DNA from: an uncultured Porphyromonadaceae bacterium
GTDB lineage: Bacteria > Bacteroidota > Bacteroidia > Bacteroidales > Muribaculaceae
DNA: 8,737 nt
Assembly: GCA_947176285.1 (NCBI GenBank)
Contig: CAMWQF010000109.1
Coordinates: 1 to 8,737 of the forward strand
Direction: 5' to 3'
In this document: one piece after another, positions 1 through 6,454 of the stretch
How positions within the stretch are numbered: the stretch's first letter is position 1
How the letters are laid out: the number at the start of each line of letters is the position of its first letter
Program-made: the position numbers and the translations under genes
Notes under the pieces: generated by a model
The model's input: only the letters and a program-made list of their open reading frames with translations
Database searches by the model: none
What the model was told of the DNA's origin: nothing

Positions 1-168
1 AATCAGAATCCCGTTATTTTGCCCATTAATAATTTCGCCTATTTGTACTTCTGCTATATTGCAGAGGTCAAGTTTACGCAGCTCCTCCTTAATATATGTG
101 ATGAAGTCACCTTTACCGACAATCATTATCCGGCACTCCTTTATAAGCTGTTTTTCTTCGTTTGTCAT
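1..168 (-). CDS. Partial N-terminus of an unrecognised protein, divergent from the receptor gene
   Basis: The minus strand is open from an ATG at 168 to the left edge, giving 56 codons (MTNEEKQLIKECRIMIVGKG at the start). I do not recognise the family. After a charged N-terminal helix there is a hydrophobic strand RIMIVGKGD, an amphipathic helix ITYIKEELRKL, and another strand AEVQIGEII. This beta-alpha-beta opening fits a Rossmann-like or degenerate receiver-like fold; a ThiF/E1-like opening is possible but only part of a glycine-rich loop (GKGD) is visible. The start is supported by a matching promoter, with a -7 element at 190-197 only about 21 bases upstream. That promoter shares its operator with the divergent receptor gene, so this product probably belongs to the same regulated module. 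The gene is cut by the window edge, so length and function are unknown. Confidence 0.6.
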   Translation of the reverse strand, partial: MTNEEKQLIKECRIMIVGKGDFITYIKEELRKLDLCNIAEVQIGEIINGQNNGILI

Positions 169-189
169 ATCTGTCTATTTTTCTCATTG

Positions 190-222
190 CAAAATTAGAA
201 TAACTCCAGCCCCTATGCCATA
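190..222 (-). promoter_or_regulatory. Promoter P1 of the divergent minus-strand gene
   Basis: Read on the minus strand, TATGGCA (222-216) is followed by 18 bases and then TAATTTTG (197-190), a perfect match to the Bacteroidetes -7 element TAnnTTTG, followed by CA. The centre of palindrome A (227.5) lies 30.5 bp upstream of the first base of the -7 element. TATGGCA occupies the place where a TTG-type -33 element is expected. The start codon is about 21 bases downstream, so the leader is very short. Confidence 0.65.
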
Positions 223-234
223 CCCATTTGGGTA
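221..234. promoter_or_regulatory. Operator palindrome A (shared by P1 and P2)
   Basis: TACCC-ATTT-GGGTA, extended by one matched base on each side (220-235) to a 16-bp palindrome with a TT centre. It is the promoter-proximal site for the divergent P1 promoter and the distal site for P2, so one bound dimer could act on both genes. The 5-4-5 geometry is that of FNR-type boxes, but the half-site sequence differs from the FNR half-site TTGAT. The cognate regulator is not identified. Confidence 0.75.
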
Positions 235-279
235 TATTTTGCTCTTTTGCCCCTAAATTCACTCCTCGATATGCAAACG

Positions 280-293
280 TACCCATTTGGGTA
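280..293. promoter_or_regulatory. Operator palindrome B (proximal to P2)
   Basis: TACCC-ATTT-GGGTA, identical in sequence to palindrome A. Its centre (286.5) is 30.5 bp upstream of the first base of the P2 -7 element and 59 bp from the centre of palindrome A. It runs directly into the conserved TGGCA of the promoter. Confidence 0.75.
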
Positions 294-324
294 TGGCACA
301 CGCTGATTTCTCGTAGTAATTTTG
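292..324 (+). promoter_or_regulatory. Promoter P2 of the receptor-like barrel gene
   Basis: TATGGCA (292-298), 18 bases, then TAATTTTG (317-324) followed by CA. The -7 element matches the Bacteroidetes consensus TAnnTTTG, and the element sequence and spacing equal those of P1 and P3. The ATG at 353 is 28 bases past the -7 element, so the leader is short. No canonical TTG -33 element is present; TATGGCA lies in its place, which suggests dependence on the factor bound at palindrome B. Confidence 0.7.
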
Positions 325-352
325 CAGAAGAAAATCAAAAAAACATACACCG

Positions 353-2497
353 ATGAAAGTATTAATAAATTTAGCACTTTTAATCCTGGCATCTGGCTCG
401 GCTTTTGCACAGGTTAACGTTGATTCCATAGCGGATTCATGGGAGAAAGAACTTGAACTCAATGAGGTAATTGTAGTGGCAAAACGCCCTGTCATAAAGC
501 AACAGGAGGGTAAGCTCGTCTATCTTGTCAAGAACGACCCCTATGCGAAAGGTCTTGACGGAGTATCCGTGCTTGACCGTGTGCCCCGTGTTTCCGTGAA
601 TAACGGTGCGGTCACTGTTGCCGGTAAAGGAAACGTCCGCTATATTATTGACGGCATACTAATGGAACTTGATGCGTCGGCCATGTCGATGCGTCTCAAA
701 AGCATGCAGGCGGAGGATATCGAGAAAATCGAGGTGCTGACAACACCACCTTCCCGATATGCAGCGGAACCCAATGCTGTGTATATCTCAATCACGACCC
801 GTAATGAAACACTCGGTACCAAAGGCAATCTCTATGGCTCGCTAAGTTATGGGGATAAACTACGCGAATACTTCAGCGGCAGTGTAAGCCATACCACAAG
901 AAAGATCGAAATGTCGCTTGACGCTAGTGTGATGAACCATTACGGCACTAATGACAACGATATGGAGTATATATTTTCAGATGACTCTCCAGCCCGATTA
1001 TCCTCGACACGAAGTAAATTGCACTCGCTCGATGTCGGAACCAATGCTCTGTTCAGATACAAATTCACACCTGACATGAACATCGGCCTGATTGCAAATT
1101 ACAATTATGAAACCACCTCAAGCAATGGAACGAACTTTACTGATTACGGAGGATATACCTCATCATCGCAGACTGTTACAAGATCACGACCCAATAATGC
1201 CCTTACACTTACCGGCTTTTATGACTGGAATTTCGGAAATAAGGGCGAATCCCTACAATTGACATACAATTATTACAACCGTCACAGCCCTACGATGTCA
1301 GACATTGTTACAACATATGGTGTTAACTCTGATACTTCTGTAGTTAACGAGGACGGTAAAACCAATTATCGTTTTCACAGCGGTAAAGCCGACTTCAAAC
1401 TTCCTTACAGTTGGGCAGAATTGGAAACCGGTGTCGCTTATACCGACATACTCAATTCTTCCGAAAACTTTTCGAAGCATACTTATGGTAATGGTACTCC
1501 TCCAAACTCCGAATCCAATATTTTTGACTATTCAGAACGTGTAGGCGCAGCATACTTCACTGCCTCCCGCGATTTTGGAGCTGGTTTTTGGGGTAAAATC
1601 GGATTGAGATATGAATACACGTGGACGAAAGGTAAACAACTCTCTTTATCTCAAATTAACCGGGACAATTACGGACACCTGTTCCCTACATTTAATCTCT
1701 CGTGGAATAAAGACCGCATCGGTTCCTTCAATATAAGTTACTCAATGGGTATGGGCCGCCCTAACCTGTGGGAACTGAATCCGTTCAAATACTATTCAAC
1801 TACCGACGAGTATTCAGCAGGAAATCCAGCACTGAAACCAACGATATACAACAATGCCGAGATAAATTATTATGGACTTGGAGGACTGTATGCCGTTCTA
1901 TATACTTCATTTGCATCAGACGCTATCGGATATGTCCGCAGATTTGATGAAAAAGACATTATCAGCACCATACCATATAATTGTCTCTCTACAAACAAGA
2001 CGGGACTCTATGCCAATTACAGACGCACATTCTTTGATCGTTGGGATATCAGTGCCGGTGGTGAGGTGTTTCGCACATACTCACAAAGCGATGTTCCTGA
2101 TTTCAAGGTCAAGAGTATGGAAGATTGGTCAGGCAAACTTGAACTGTCTACCAACTTAATGCTCAACAGACAAAGGACATTGATTTTCGGTGCACAGTTT
2201 ACCCACTTTTTCCCATGGCAACAAAACCTGATAAATTACGAATCATTCCAGCTGCTCAATCTCTCCCTCAGATACTCATTGCTCAATGATCGACTAAATC
2301 TGCGACTGAGTGCAAACGACATTTTTGGATGGAATAAGACGAAGTCAAAGGAACATTATGCCGACTATACCATACACCAGACATTTAACGCTCATTCTGC
2401 TTATGTGCTGTTTGGAGTTAGCTACAGCTTCGGACGTGAGACAGTCAACAGTGTGTGGCGTGACTCCAAGGAAGACCAATCTGGTAGAACAAAATAA
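353..2497 (+). CDS. TonB-dependent-receptor-like outer-membrane beta-barrel protein
   Basis: This 714-residue exported protein probably forms a plugged outer-membrane barrel that imports or binds a ligand; the ligand is unknown. A signal peptide (1-19, ending SAFA) is followed by a short linker and a plug-like domain at about 35-150, with LNEVIVVAKRP, VSVLDRVPRVSV, YIIDG (97-101) and DIEKIEVLTTPPSRY. From about 155 onward alternating aromatic and polar residues form barrel strands, ending in AYVLFGVSYSF near residue 693. This layout fits the Bacteroidetes outer-membrane beta-barrel family related to TonB receptors (PF14905-like, by recognition only). The N-terminal carboxypeptidase-regulatory-like domain common in that family is absent, and about 21 hydrophilic residues follow the last strand. 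No SusD partner is adjacent. The gene has its own promoter and terminator, so it is probably monocistronic. Confidence 0.9.
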   Translation: MKVLINLALLILASGSAFAQVNVDSIADSWEKELELNEVIVVAKRPVIKQQEGKLVYLVKNDPYAKGLDGVSVLDRVPRVSVNNGAVTVAGKGNVRYIIDGILMELDASAMSMRLKSMQAEDIEKIEVLTTPPSRYAAEPNAVYISITTRNETLGTKGNLYGSLSYGDKLREYFSGSVSHTTRKIEMSLDASVMNHYGTNDNDMEYIFSDDSPARLSSTRSKLHSLDVGTNALFRYKFTPDMNIGLIANYNYETTSSNGTNFTDYGGYTSSSQTVTRSRPNNALTLTGFYDWNFGNKGESLQLTYNYYNRHSPTMSDIVTTYGVNSDTSVVNEDGKTNYRFHSGKADFKLPYSWAELETGVAYTDILNSSENFSKHTYGNGTPPNSESNIFDYSERVGAAYFTASRDFGAGFWGKIGLRYEYTWTKGKQLSLSQINRDNYGHLFPTFNLSWNKDRIGSFNISYSMGMGRPNLWELNPFKYYSTTDEYSAGNPALKPTIYNNAEINYYGLGGLYAVLYTSFASDAIGYVRRFDEKDIISTIPYNCLSTNKTGLYANYRRTFFDRWDISAGGEVFRTYSQSDVPDFKVKSMEDWSGKLELSTNLMLNRQRTLIFGAQFTHFFPWQQNLINYESFQLLNLSLRYSLLNDRLNLRLSANDIFGWNKTKSKEHYADYTIHQTFNAHSAYVLFGVSYSFGRETVNSVWRDSKEDQSGRTK

Positions 2498-2522
2498 GCA
2501 ACAAGTTTTTCATGCAAGAATG

Positions 2523-2560
2523 GAAGCTCTCGGCAGTGATGCCGGGGGCTTCTTTTATTT
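2523..2560 (+). terminator. Intrinsic terminator after the receptor-like gene
   Basis: A 13-bp stem pairs 2523-2535 with 2540-2552 (GAAGCTCTCGGCA against TGCCGGGGGCTTC, two or three G-T pairs) around a GTGA tetraloop. It is followed directly by TTTTATTT. It lies 25 bases past the receptor stop codon and just upstream of palindrome C, so it insulates P3. Confidence 0.85.
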
Positions 2561-2569
2561 AGGAACTTG

Positions 2570-2583
2570 TACCCAAATGGGTA
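2570..2583. promoter_or_regulatory. Operator palindrome C (distal to P3)
   Basis: TACCC-AAAT-GGGTA. Like palindrome A, it continues on the plus strand into TATATTTT rather than TATGGCA, so the two distal sites resemble each other outside the core. Its centre (2576.5) is 38 bp from the centre of palindrome D. Confidence 0.72.
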
Positions 2584-2607
2584 TATTTTACTGTCTGTTC
2601 GCAATCA

Positions 2608-2621
2608 TACCCTTTTGGGTA
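2608..2621. promoter_or_regulatory. Operator palindrome D (proximal to P3)
   Basis: TACCC-TTTT-GGGTA, with an extra A/T pair outside (2607-2622). The central four bases differ from the other copies while both half-sites stay intact, as expected for a site read through its half-sites. Its centre (2614.5) is 30.5 bp upstream of the first base of the P3 -7 element. Confidence 0.75.
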
Positions 2622-2652
2622 TGGCAAGAAACTATAAATCACAGTAATTTTG
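2620..2652 (+). promoter_or_regulatory. Promoter P3 of the FISUMP and propeller gene pair
   Basis: TATGGCA (2620-2626), 18 bases, then TAATTTTG (2645-2652) followed by CA, the same arrangement as P1 and P2. The next gene starts only at 2774, leaving a leader of about 115 bases instead of the 20-30 at the other two promoters. A weaker TAnnTTTG-like match, GAACTTTG, just before the ATG (near 2756) could be a second start site, but it lacks a convincing -33 element. Confidence 0.65.
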
Positions 2653-2773
2653 CATCATATCATTTAAGGCACTAAGCAGAATATGTAAAAACTGTCTCAA
2701 AAAGGTCTGATATAAACTTTGTTTTACGTCGATGTGCTTTTTTATTCCGAACTTTGCAAAAAAAAATTGACAC

Positions 2774-3751
2774 ATGAAAATTTCTCTAATAAACACAGCG
2801 TTATTTTTGCTCACACTTATACCTGTCAAAGCATTAGCAGATACACCTCAACCGCCTGCACCGAGTGAGCCTGACGGAATCATCGGAGGACATGAATATG
2901 TTGACCTCGGTCTCCCCAGTGGTACATTATGGGCTACCTATAATGTGGGTGCATCTTCTCCTTATGAGAAAGGACAATATTTCGCATGGGGAGAAGTGGA
3001 GCCACGCGAAGACTTCTCATGGGAAAGCTACAAGTTCTTTAAAGGATATGACGTGGATCCGAATAATGGCGAATGGGCTGTTCTTGAAAATATCGGCACC
3101 GATATCTGCGGAACCGAATATGATGCGGTGCGTCACCAATGGGGCAATGGTTGGAGACTTCCTAATGCACAGGAACGTTATGAGTTATGTATGTTATGCT
3201 GGACAAATGGATCATCTGTAGAAAACGGAGTCCGAGGTATAAGGTTGCACGGACCTAATGAACACAGTATTTTTCTGCCCATTTGTGGATTTGGATTATG
3301 GTATGGCGAACCGGATCCATTCAACAATACAAGCGCAGCATATTGGACAGGGAGTGAAGATCCGGAATATGGTTATAACGGTAGACCTATTGAACCCAGT
3401 AATGTATCAAAGTCTTTTGCAGTGGAACTCTACGCCGGTTTTACAGGATCAACATCACCTAAGGCATACGGTCTCAATATTCGTGCTGTTGTCAATCCCA
3501 AGGAAGCAGGAATTGACAATGTCCTGTCTGACAGCAAGACCATATCTCTCTCATATAAGGATAGATATATCCATATTATGGGGAATTGTTCTGAAGGAAT
3601 TATAACCTTTTGCGACCTGTCGGGGCGTGTAATATTCTCAGAGCCTGTTACTGAGGGTTTCTGTCAACTACCGACTCTTTCCCATGGCATATATATCGTG
3701 TCATATATCAGGAATGGAGTTGCGATAACAACACAAAAAATAACAGTTTAA
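2774..3751 (+). CDS. Secreted FISUMP-like protein with C-terminal T9SS-like tail
   Basis: A 325-residue exported protein of unknown function. A signal peptide covers about 1-22 (ending KALA), then a proline-rich linker. Residues 39-242 match the FISUMP-type domain (Fibrobacter succinogenes major paralogous domain) common in Bacteroidales surface proteins: GHEYVDLGLPSGTLWA (39-54), YFAWGE (69-74), GWRLPNAQE (126-134), IFLPICGFG (166-174), AYWTGS (189-194) and GLNIRAV (233-239). Residues 247-325 form a small beta-rich tail with CDLSGRVIF and LSHGIYIVSY, resembling a type A sorting domain of the type IX secretion system. Whether it still directs secretion is uncertain, because many gut Bacteroidales carry such tails without an obvious T9SS. 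The stop is 22 bases before the next gene, so the two are probably co-transcribed from P3. No lipoprotein cysteine follows the signal peptide. Confidence 0.85.
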   Translation: MKISLINTALFLLTLIPVKALADTPQPPAPSEPDGIIGGHEYVDLGLPSGTLWATYNVGASSPYEKGQYFAWGEVEPREDFSWESYKFFKGYDVDPNNGEWAVLENIGTDICGTEYDAVRHQWGNGWRLPNAQERYELCMLCWTNGSSVENGVRGIRLHGPNEHSIFLPICGFGLWYGEPDPFNNTSAAYWTGSEDPEYGYNGRPIEPSNVSKSFAVELYAGFTGSTSPKAYGLNIRAVVNPKEAGIDNVLSDSKTISLSYKDRYIHIMGNCSEGIITFCDLSGRVIFSEPVTEGFCQLPTLSHGIYIVSYIRNGVAITTQKITV

Positions 3752-3773
3752 GAACCTCATACCATAGTGAAGC

Positions 3774-5009
3774 ATGAAACATATAACTATTCTCATATCC
3801 TTACTACTGTCATTTTACATGGCGGGGCTGGCTCAAGAAATAGATATTAAATCTATACCTCTTCCATATAACATTGGACAGGAGATTAACTATACTAAGT
3901 CAAAGATGATATTGGAGGGCAAAACAATATATGTACCTACCTCCAACGGCATTTACTCCCTTGATTTGAAGGATACTGAAAAAGGCTGGACTTCCTGCGG
4001 TTTCAAGGGAGAGGATTTAATTGAATGTGTCCACAACGGAGATGAATGGCTTGCTATTACTCGTAACCGTAATATGCGTCTGCTTCTACGTTCAGCCGAT
4101 AATGGCAATACGGTTGAGGACTTTACTCCTTATTCTCTCTTCCCGGAAAATAGATATCGCACAGTTTTGCGTCTTTGTCAAGACCCTTCAACACCCCAAA
4201 TAATTTATTTAGTAAGCGGTTACGTAGGAGTCCTTAAATCTGTGGATTTTGGTAAAACATGGTCGATTCTTACTGATACAACCAATCATAATAATACATA
4301 TTGTGGCTTTGAAATCCATCCATTGAATATAGACATACTGTTACAGCATGGAGAAATGGGTTCAATGGCGCCGGCAATAATGATATCGTATGATGGAGGA
4401 AACAATTGGATTAAATCTTGGGGGTATCCAACCTCGGATATTGTCTTGCCAGACGGTGCGGAATATGCTGAAGACTGCATTCATGATGTCGCGTTTCATC
4501 CTACTGATATAAATACTTGGGTGTTTGGTGGAGAAGGTGTAATTGCCAAGACCATCAACGGAGGCAGAACATGGATCCATAAGGGAGAGTCATGGGGTTA
4601 CCATTATTCCACATTGTATGATAACCATAATCCTGATGTATTATATTCTCTGGGAGCAAATGACAGCGATGATGTTAAAGGATGGATTTTCCTGGTTTCT
4701 TCCGATGGCGGTGAGACCTGGAATAATGCCTGTCATTATGTAACGGATAAACCTTGGTACTGTGATATGAAGCAAACAGAGGATGAGTTGATAATACTCG
4801 GAACAGAGAAATTGTATTTTGTTAAGAAGAAAGACCTTGTATCCACTACAGGACTTCAGGAAGTACGTATTTCCGAAACTATCCCCCCAGATTCTACTAT
4901 ATATTCATTCGATGGAGCAATAGTAATGAAAAATGCCTCTGAGAAAGATTTAGAAAAGTTACAAAAGGGAATTTATATCTACAAAGGAAACAAAATCAAA
5001 GTGAAATGA
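3774..5009 (+). CDS. Secreted Asp-box (BNR/VPS10-like) beta-propeller protein
   Basis: A 411-residue exported protein. The signal peptide ends at about residue 20 (AGLA). Five Asp-box-type motifs (S-x-D-x-G-x-T-W) recur: SADNGNT (107-113), SVDFGKTW (156-163), SYDGGNNW (205-212), TINGGRTW (260-267) and SSDGGETW (309-316). Together with an unmarked N-terminal repeat they suggest a six- or seven-bladed propeller of the sialidase/VPS10/photosystem-stability-factor type. The sialidase arginine triad cannot be assigned, so enzyme activity is not claimed; binding of glycans or proteins is equally likely. The last ~38 residues (TIYSFDGAIV, LQKGIYIYKGNKIKV) form a short T9SS-like tail. It follows the FISUMP-like gene by 22 bases and probably shares its transcript. 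The sequence appears more AT-rich than the conjugation genes on the right. Confidence 0.85.
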   Translation: MKHITILISLLLSFYMAGLAQEIDIKSIPLPYNIGQEINYTKSKMILEGKTIYVPTSNGIYSLDLKDTEKGWTSCGFKGEDLIECVHNGDEWLAITRNRNMRLLLRSADNGNTVEDFTPYSLFPENRYRTVLRLCQDPSTPQIIYLVSGYVGVLKSVDFGKTWSILTDTTNHNNTYCGFEIHPLNIDILLQHGEMGSMAPAIMISYDGGNNWIKSWGYPTSDIVLPDGAEYAEDCIHDVAFHPTDINTWVFGGEGVIAKTINGGRTWIHKGESWGYHYSTLYDNHNPDVLYSLGANDSDDVKGWIFLVSSDGGETWNNACHYVTDKPWYCDMKQTEDELIILGTEKLYFVKKKDLVSTTGLQEVRISETIPPDSTIYSFDGAIVMKNASEKDLEKLQKGIYIYKGNKIKVK

Positions 5010-5150
5010 GGCGTATGATTCAGTTCAAAAAAATGTTCTTAGATTTGTATTGTGCTGTAATCACGATAGCTACATAATCCTATTGTTTACATATTGACAA
5101 CGAATAATGATGGCGTATGTTATCTGAGCATCTAATTTGTTCTCATTAAT
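5010..5150 (+). other. Intergenic gap between the propeller and small-barrel genes
   Basis: This 141-base gap has no TACCC/GGGTA palindrome and no clear hairpin terminator. TAGATTTG at 5040-5047 matches the -7 consensus TAnnTTTG but has no good -33 partner. A shortened TAATTTG lies about 15 bases before the next ATG. Read-through from P3 therefore seems possible, with or without a weak local promoter. Confidence 0.35.
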
Positions 5151-5819
5151 ATGAAAAGGCTCACAATTTGTTTTCTCATTTGTATTTGTGTTATGACAAC
5201 ACAAGCCGAAGACATTGAAGAAATTCTGTCTTCCGACTGCAACCACTGGACTGTAACCATAACATACGATACCACCATACCGGGCAAATGGAAATTGGCA
5301 AACGACTCTTTCAAGATGTTTAAACCCGGCAGCGGAATAAGTGTCGGGGCAGATTATATGCTGCTCGTTGGCAAAAACTTCTTCTTTGAACCCGGAGCAC
5401 GCTTTTTTATTGACAACTACCGGTATGACAATATTACAATTGGAGAAGGAACTACGTCAGAGCCAGCCAAAACATATGACCCACCAGTGCGTAAGATAGG
5501 TATGCGTCTACCTTTTACGGGAGGGTATAAATTTGACATCTTCAAACGTGGCAGCCTATTTTTCTCAACAGGACCGGAGCTTGTGATTGGTATTTCCGCA
5601 CGAACTAAGGTGGATGAAGACCAGACCGATATATTTGAAGAAGATATGTATAGAACACGGATGCGTCGTTTCGATGTGGCCTGGGATATTCGCACCGCTA
5701 TAATCCTCGATCGTTTTCGTGTGGACTTAACAGGTGCTATAGGTTTGACTGACATTATAAAAACTGATGCTCAAATGCATGAGTATCGTATAAGTATTGG
5801 TCTCGGATATATATTCTGA
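5151..5819 (+). CDS. Small outer-membrane beta-barrel protein (porin-family type)
   Basis: A 222-residue exported protein. The signal peptide covers about 1-19 (MKRLTICFLICICVMTTQA). The mature part shows alternating strands typical of the Bacteroidetes OMP_b-brl group: GSGISVGADYMLLVG (61-74), FFFEPGARFFIDNY (77-90), RLPFTGGYKFDIF (119-131), SLFFSTGPELVIGI (135-148), DVAWDIRTAIIL (175-186), FRVDLTGAIGLT (189-200), and a closing strand RISIGLGYIF ending in a C-terminal phenylalanine, the usual barrel-assembly signal. Its length suits an eight- to ten-stranded barrel. Its role is unknown; position at the end of the surface block suggests work with the two secreted proteins upstream. A strong terminator lies about 120 bases downstream. 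Confidence 0.85.
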   Translation: MKRLTICFLICICVMTTQAEDIEEILSSDCNHWTVTITYDTTIPGKWKLANDSFKMFKPGSGISVGADYMLLVGKNFFFEPGARFFIDNYRYDNITIGEGTTSEPAKTYDPPVRKIGMRLPFTGGYKFDIFKRGSLFFSTGPELVIGISARTKVDEDQTDIFEEDMYRTRMRRFDVAWDIRTAIILDRFRVDLTGAIGLTDIIKTDAQMHEYRISIGLGYIF

Positions 5820-5940
5820 AAAGTAGTAATCATCTATATTCCAAATACGATTCTATTCTGCGACAGCATTGAGGAGTTATATGTGATTTGCGCATAGCTT
5901 ATAAATATATCGAATTTTACATTTACAATAATATACTTTT

Positions 5941-5970
5941 TCCCTCGGCGCAGTCCGAGGGATTTTTATT
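5941..5970 (+). terminator. Intrinsic terminator closing the surface-protein block
   Basis: The perfect stem CCCTCGG / CCGAGGG (5942-5948 and 5955-5961) is extended by a T-A pair (5941, 5962), with loop CGCAGT, and is followed by TTTTTATT. The 5820-5940 stretch before it is AT-rich and I see nothing else in it. T-rich sequence also precedes the stem, so it may work on the other strand as well. Confidence 0.85.
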
Positions 5971-6005
5971 CAACATATAAGTTTAACAATAAAACAGATA
6001 CGAGC

Positions 6006-6089
6006 ATGAACAAGATTCTAATCGTGGATGCCTCCGACTCCGATTGTCGGTTGATGGCCGGTATATCACATAGACATTCTTGTACCTGA
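6006..6089 (+). pseudogene. N-terminal stub of a response-regulator gene
   Basis: The first 20 codons after the ATG read MNKILIVDASDSDCRLMAGI, the first strand, acidic loop and start of the first helix of a receiver domain (ILIVDASDSD carries the acidic pocket position). The frame then runs into unrelated residues and a TGA at 6087-6089. No continuation is seen in the other two plus frames nearby, so this looks like a deletion or insertion breakpoint near 6060 rather than a frameshift. Bacteroidales conjugative transposons often carry two-component regulators such as RteA/RteB; a link to an RteB-like gene is my inference from this short match. A genuine 27-residue peptide is unlikely. Confidence 0.55.
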
Positions 6090-6134
6090 TATTCTGGTGT
6101 CAAGATCATAATAGGGAGATTTGTGTCCGACCTC

Positions 6135-6404
6135 CTATTCGCGTTTCTGTCCGTGTCCGGTGTCGACATTAAAACGGGAGAGATTGACAGAAAGGATATG
6201 CGACATAGCCGTGATGATCTCCGGTGTGTAGTCCTTCTGACGGAGAGTGAGAGAACGGTCACAGGTCTTCTGCTGAGCCTGCCTGTCTAACCTGCTGACA
6301 ATATCCTGCGCGTTCTTATTCGTCAGATAGTCGACGGCAAGCTGCATAAGGAAACCTCTGTCATAGGGATAAAGACTGCGGTAACGGTTGTATAATCTCA
6401 GAAA
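6135..6404 (-). pseudogene. Unrecognised minus-strand gene fragment (89 codons)
   Basis: On the minus strand an open stretch follows an in-frame TGA at 6405-6407 and ends with a TAG at 6135-6137. From an internal ATG at 6347 it would encode 70 residues (MQLAVDYLTNKNAQDIVSRL at the start). The 19 codons upstream (FLRLYNRYRSLYPYDRGFL) also look protein-like, which suggests a decayed 5' end rather than a true start at 6347. The sequence is charged and helical, with no membrane segment or recognised motif. It lies on the same strand as the coupling-protein and TraX genes, so it may be a remnant of a gene from the same mobile element. I cannot name the family. Confidence 0.4.
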
Positions 6405-6454
6405 TCAAGTTTCTGGAAACACGGAAAATGATATAATGATGGAGTTATAGGTGA

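Noticed and set aside
220..2622. The palindromes as dispersed REP-like or mobile repeats
   Set aside because: They are too short and occur only at fixed distances from -7 elements; spread-out repeat copies would not keep promoter spacing.
1872..2675. Two overlapping plus-strand open frames (1872-2159 and 2310-2675)
   Set aside because: They are out-of-frame shadows of the receptor-like gene; the second also runs through its terminator and the operators.
3774..5009. The propeller protein as a sialidase
   Set aside because: Asp-boxes are present, but they are structural; I cannot assign the arginine triad, the nucleophilic tyrosine or the FRIP motif.
5094..5138. Fourth copy of the operator-promoter layout before the small barrel gene
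   Set aside because: There is an ATGGCG followed 17 bases later by TAATTTG, but no TACCC/GGGTA palindrome upstream, the spacing is one base short and the -7 element lacks one T. A chance match or a decayed copy cannot be told apart.
353..5819. A polysaccharide utilization locus
   Set aside because: There is no SusD-like lipoprotein, glycoside hydrolase, lyase or hybrid two-component system, and the receptor-like protein lacks the usual SusC N-terminal domain.
5966..6262. 98-codon minus-strand open frame
   Set aside because: It overlaps both the terminator region and the more protein-like minus-strand fragment in another frame; its serine- and arginine-rich composition is that of a shadow frame.
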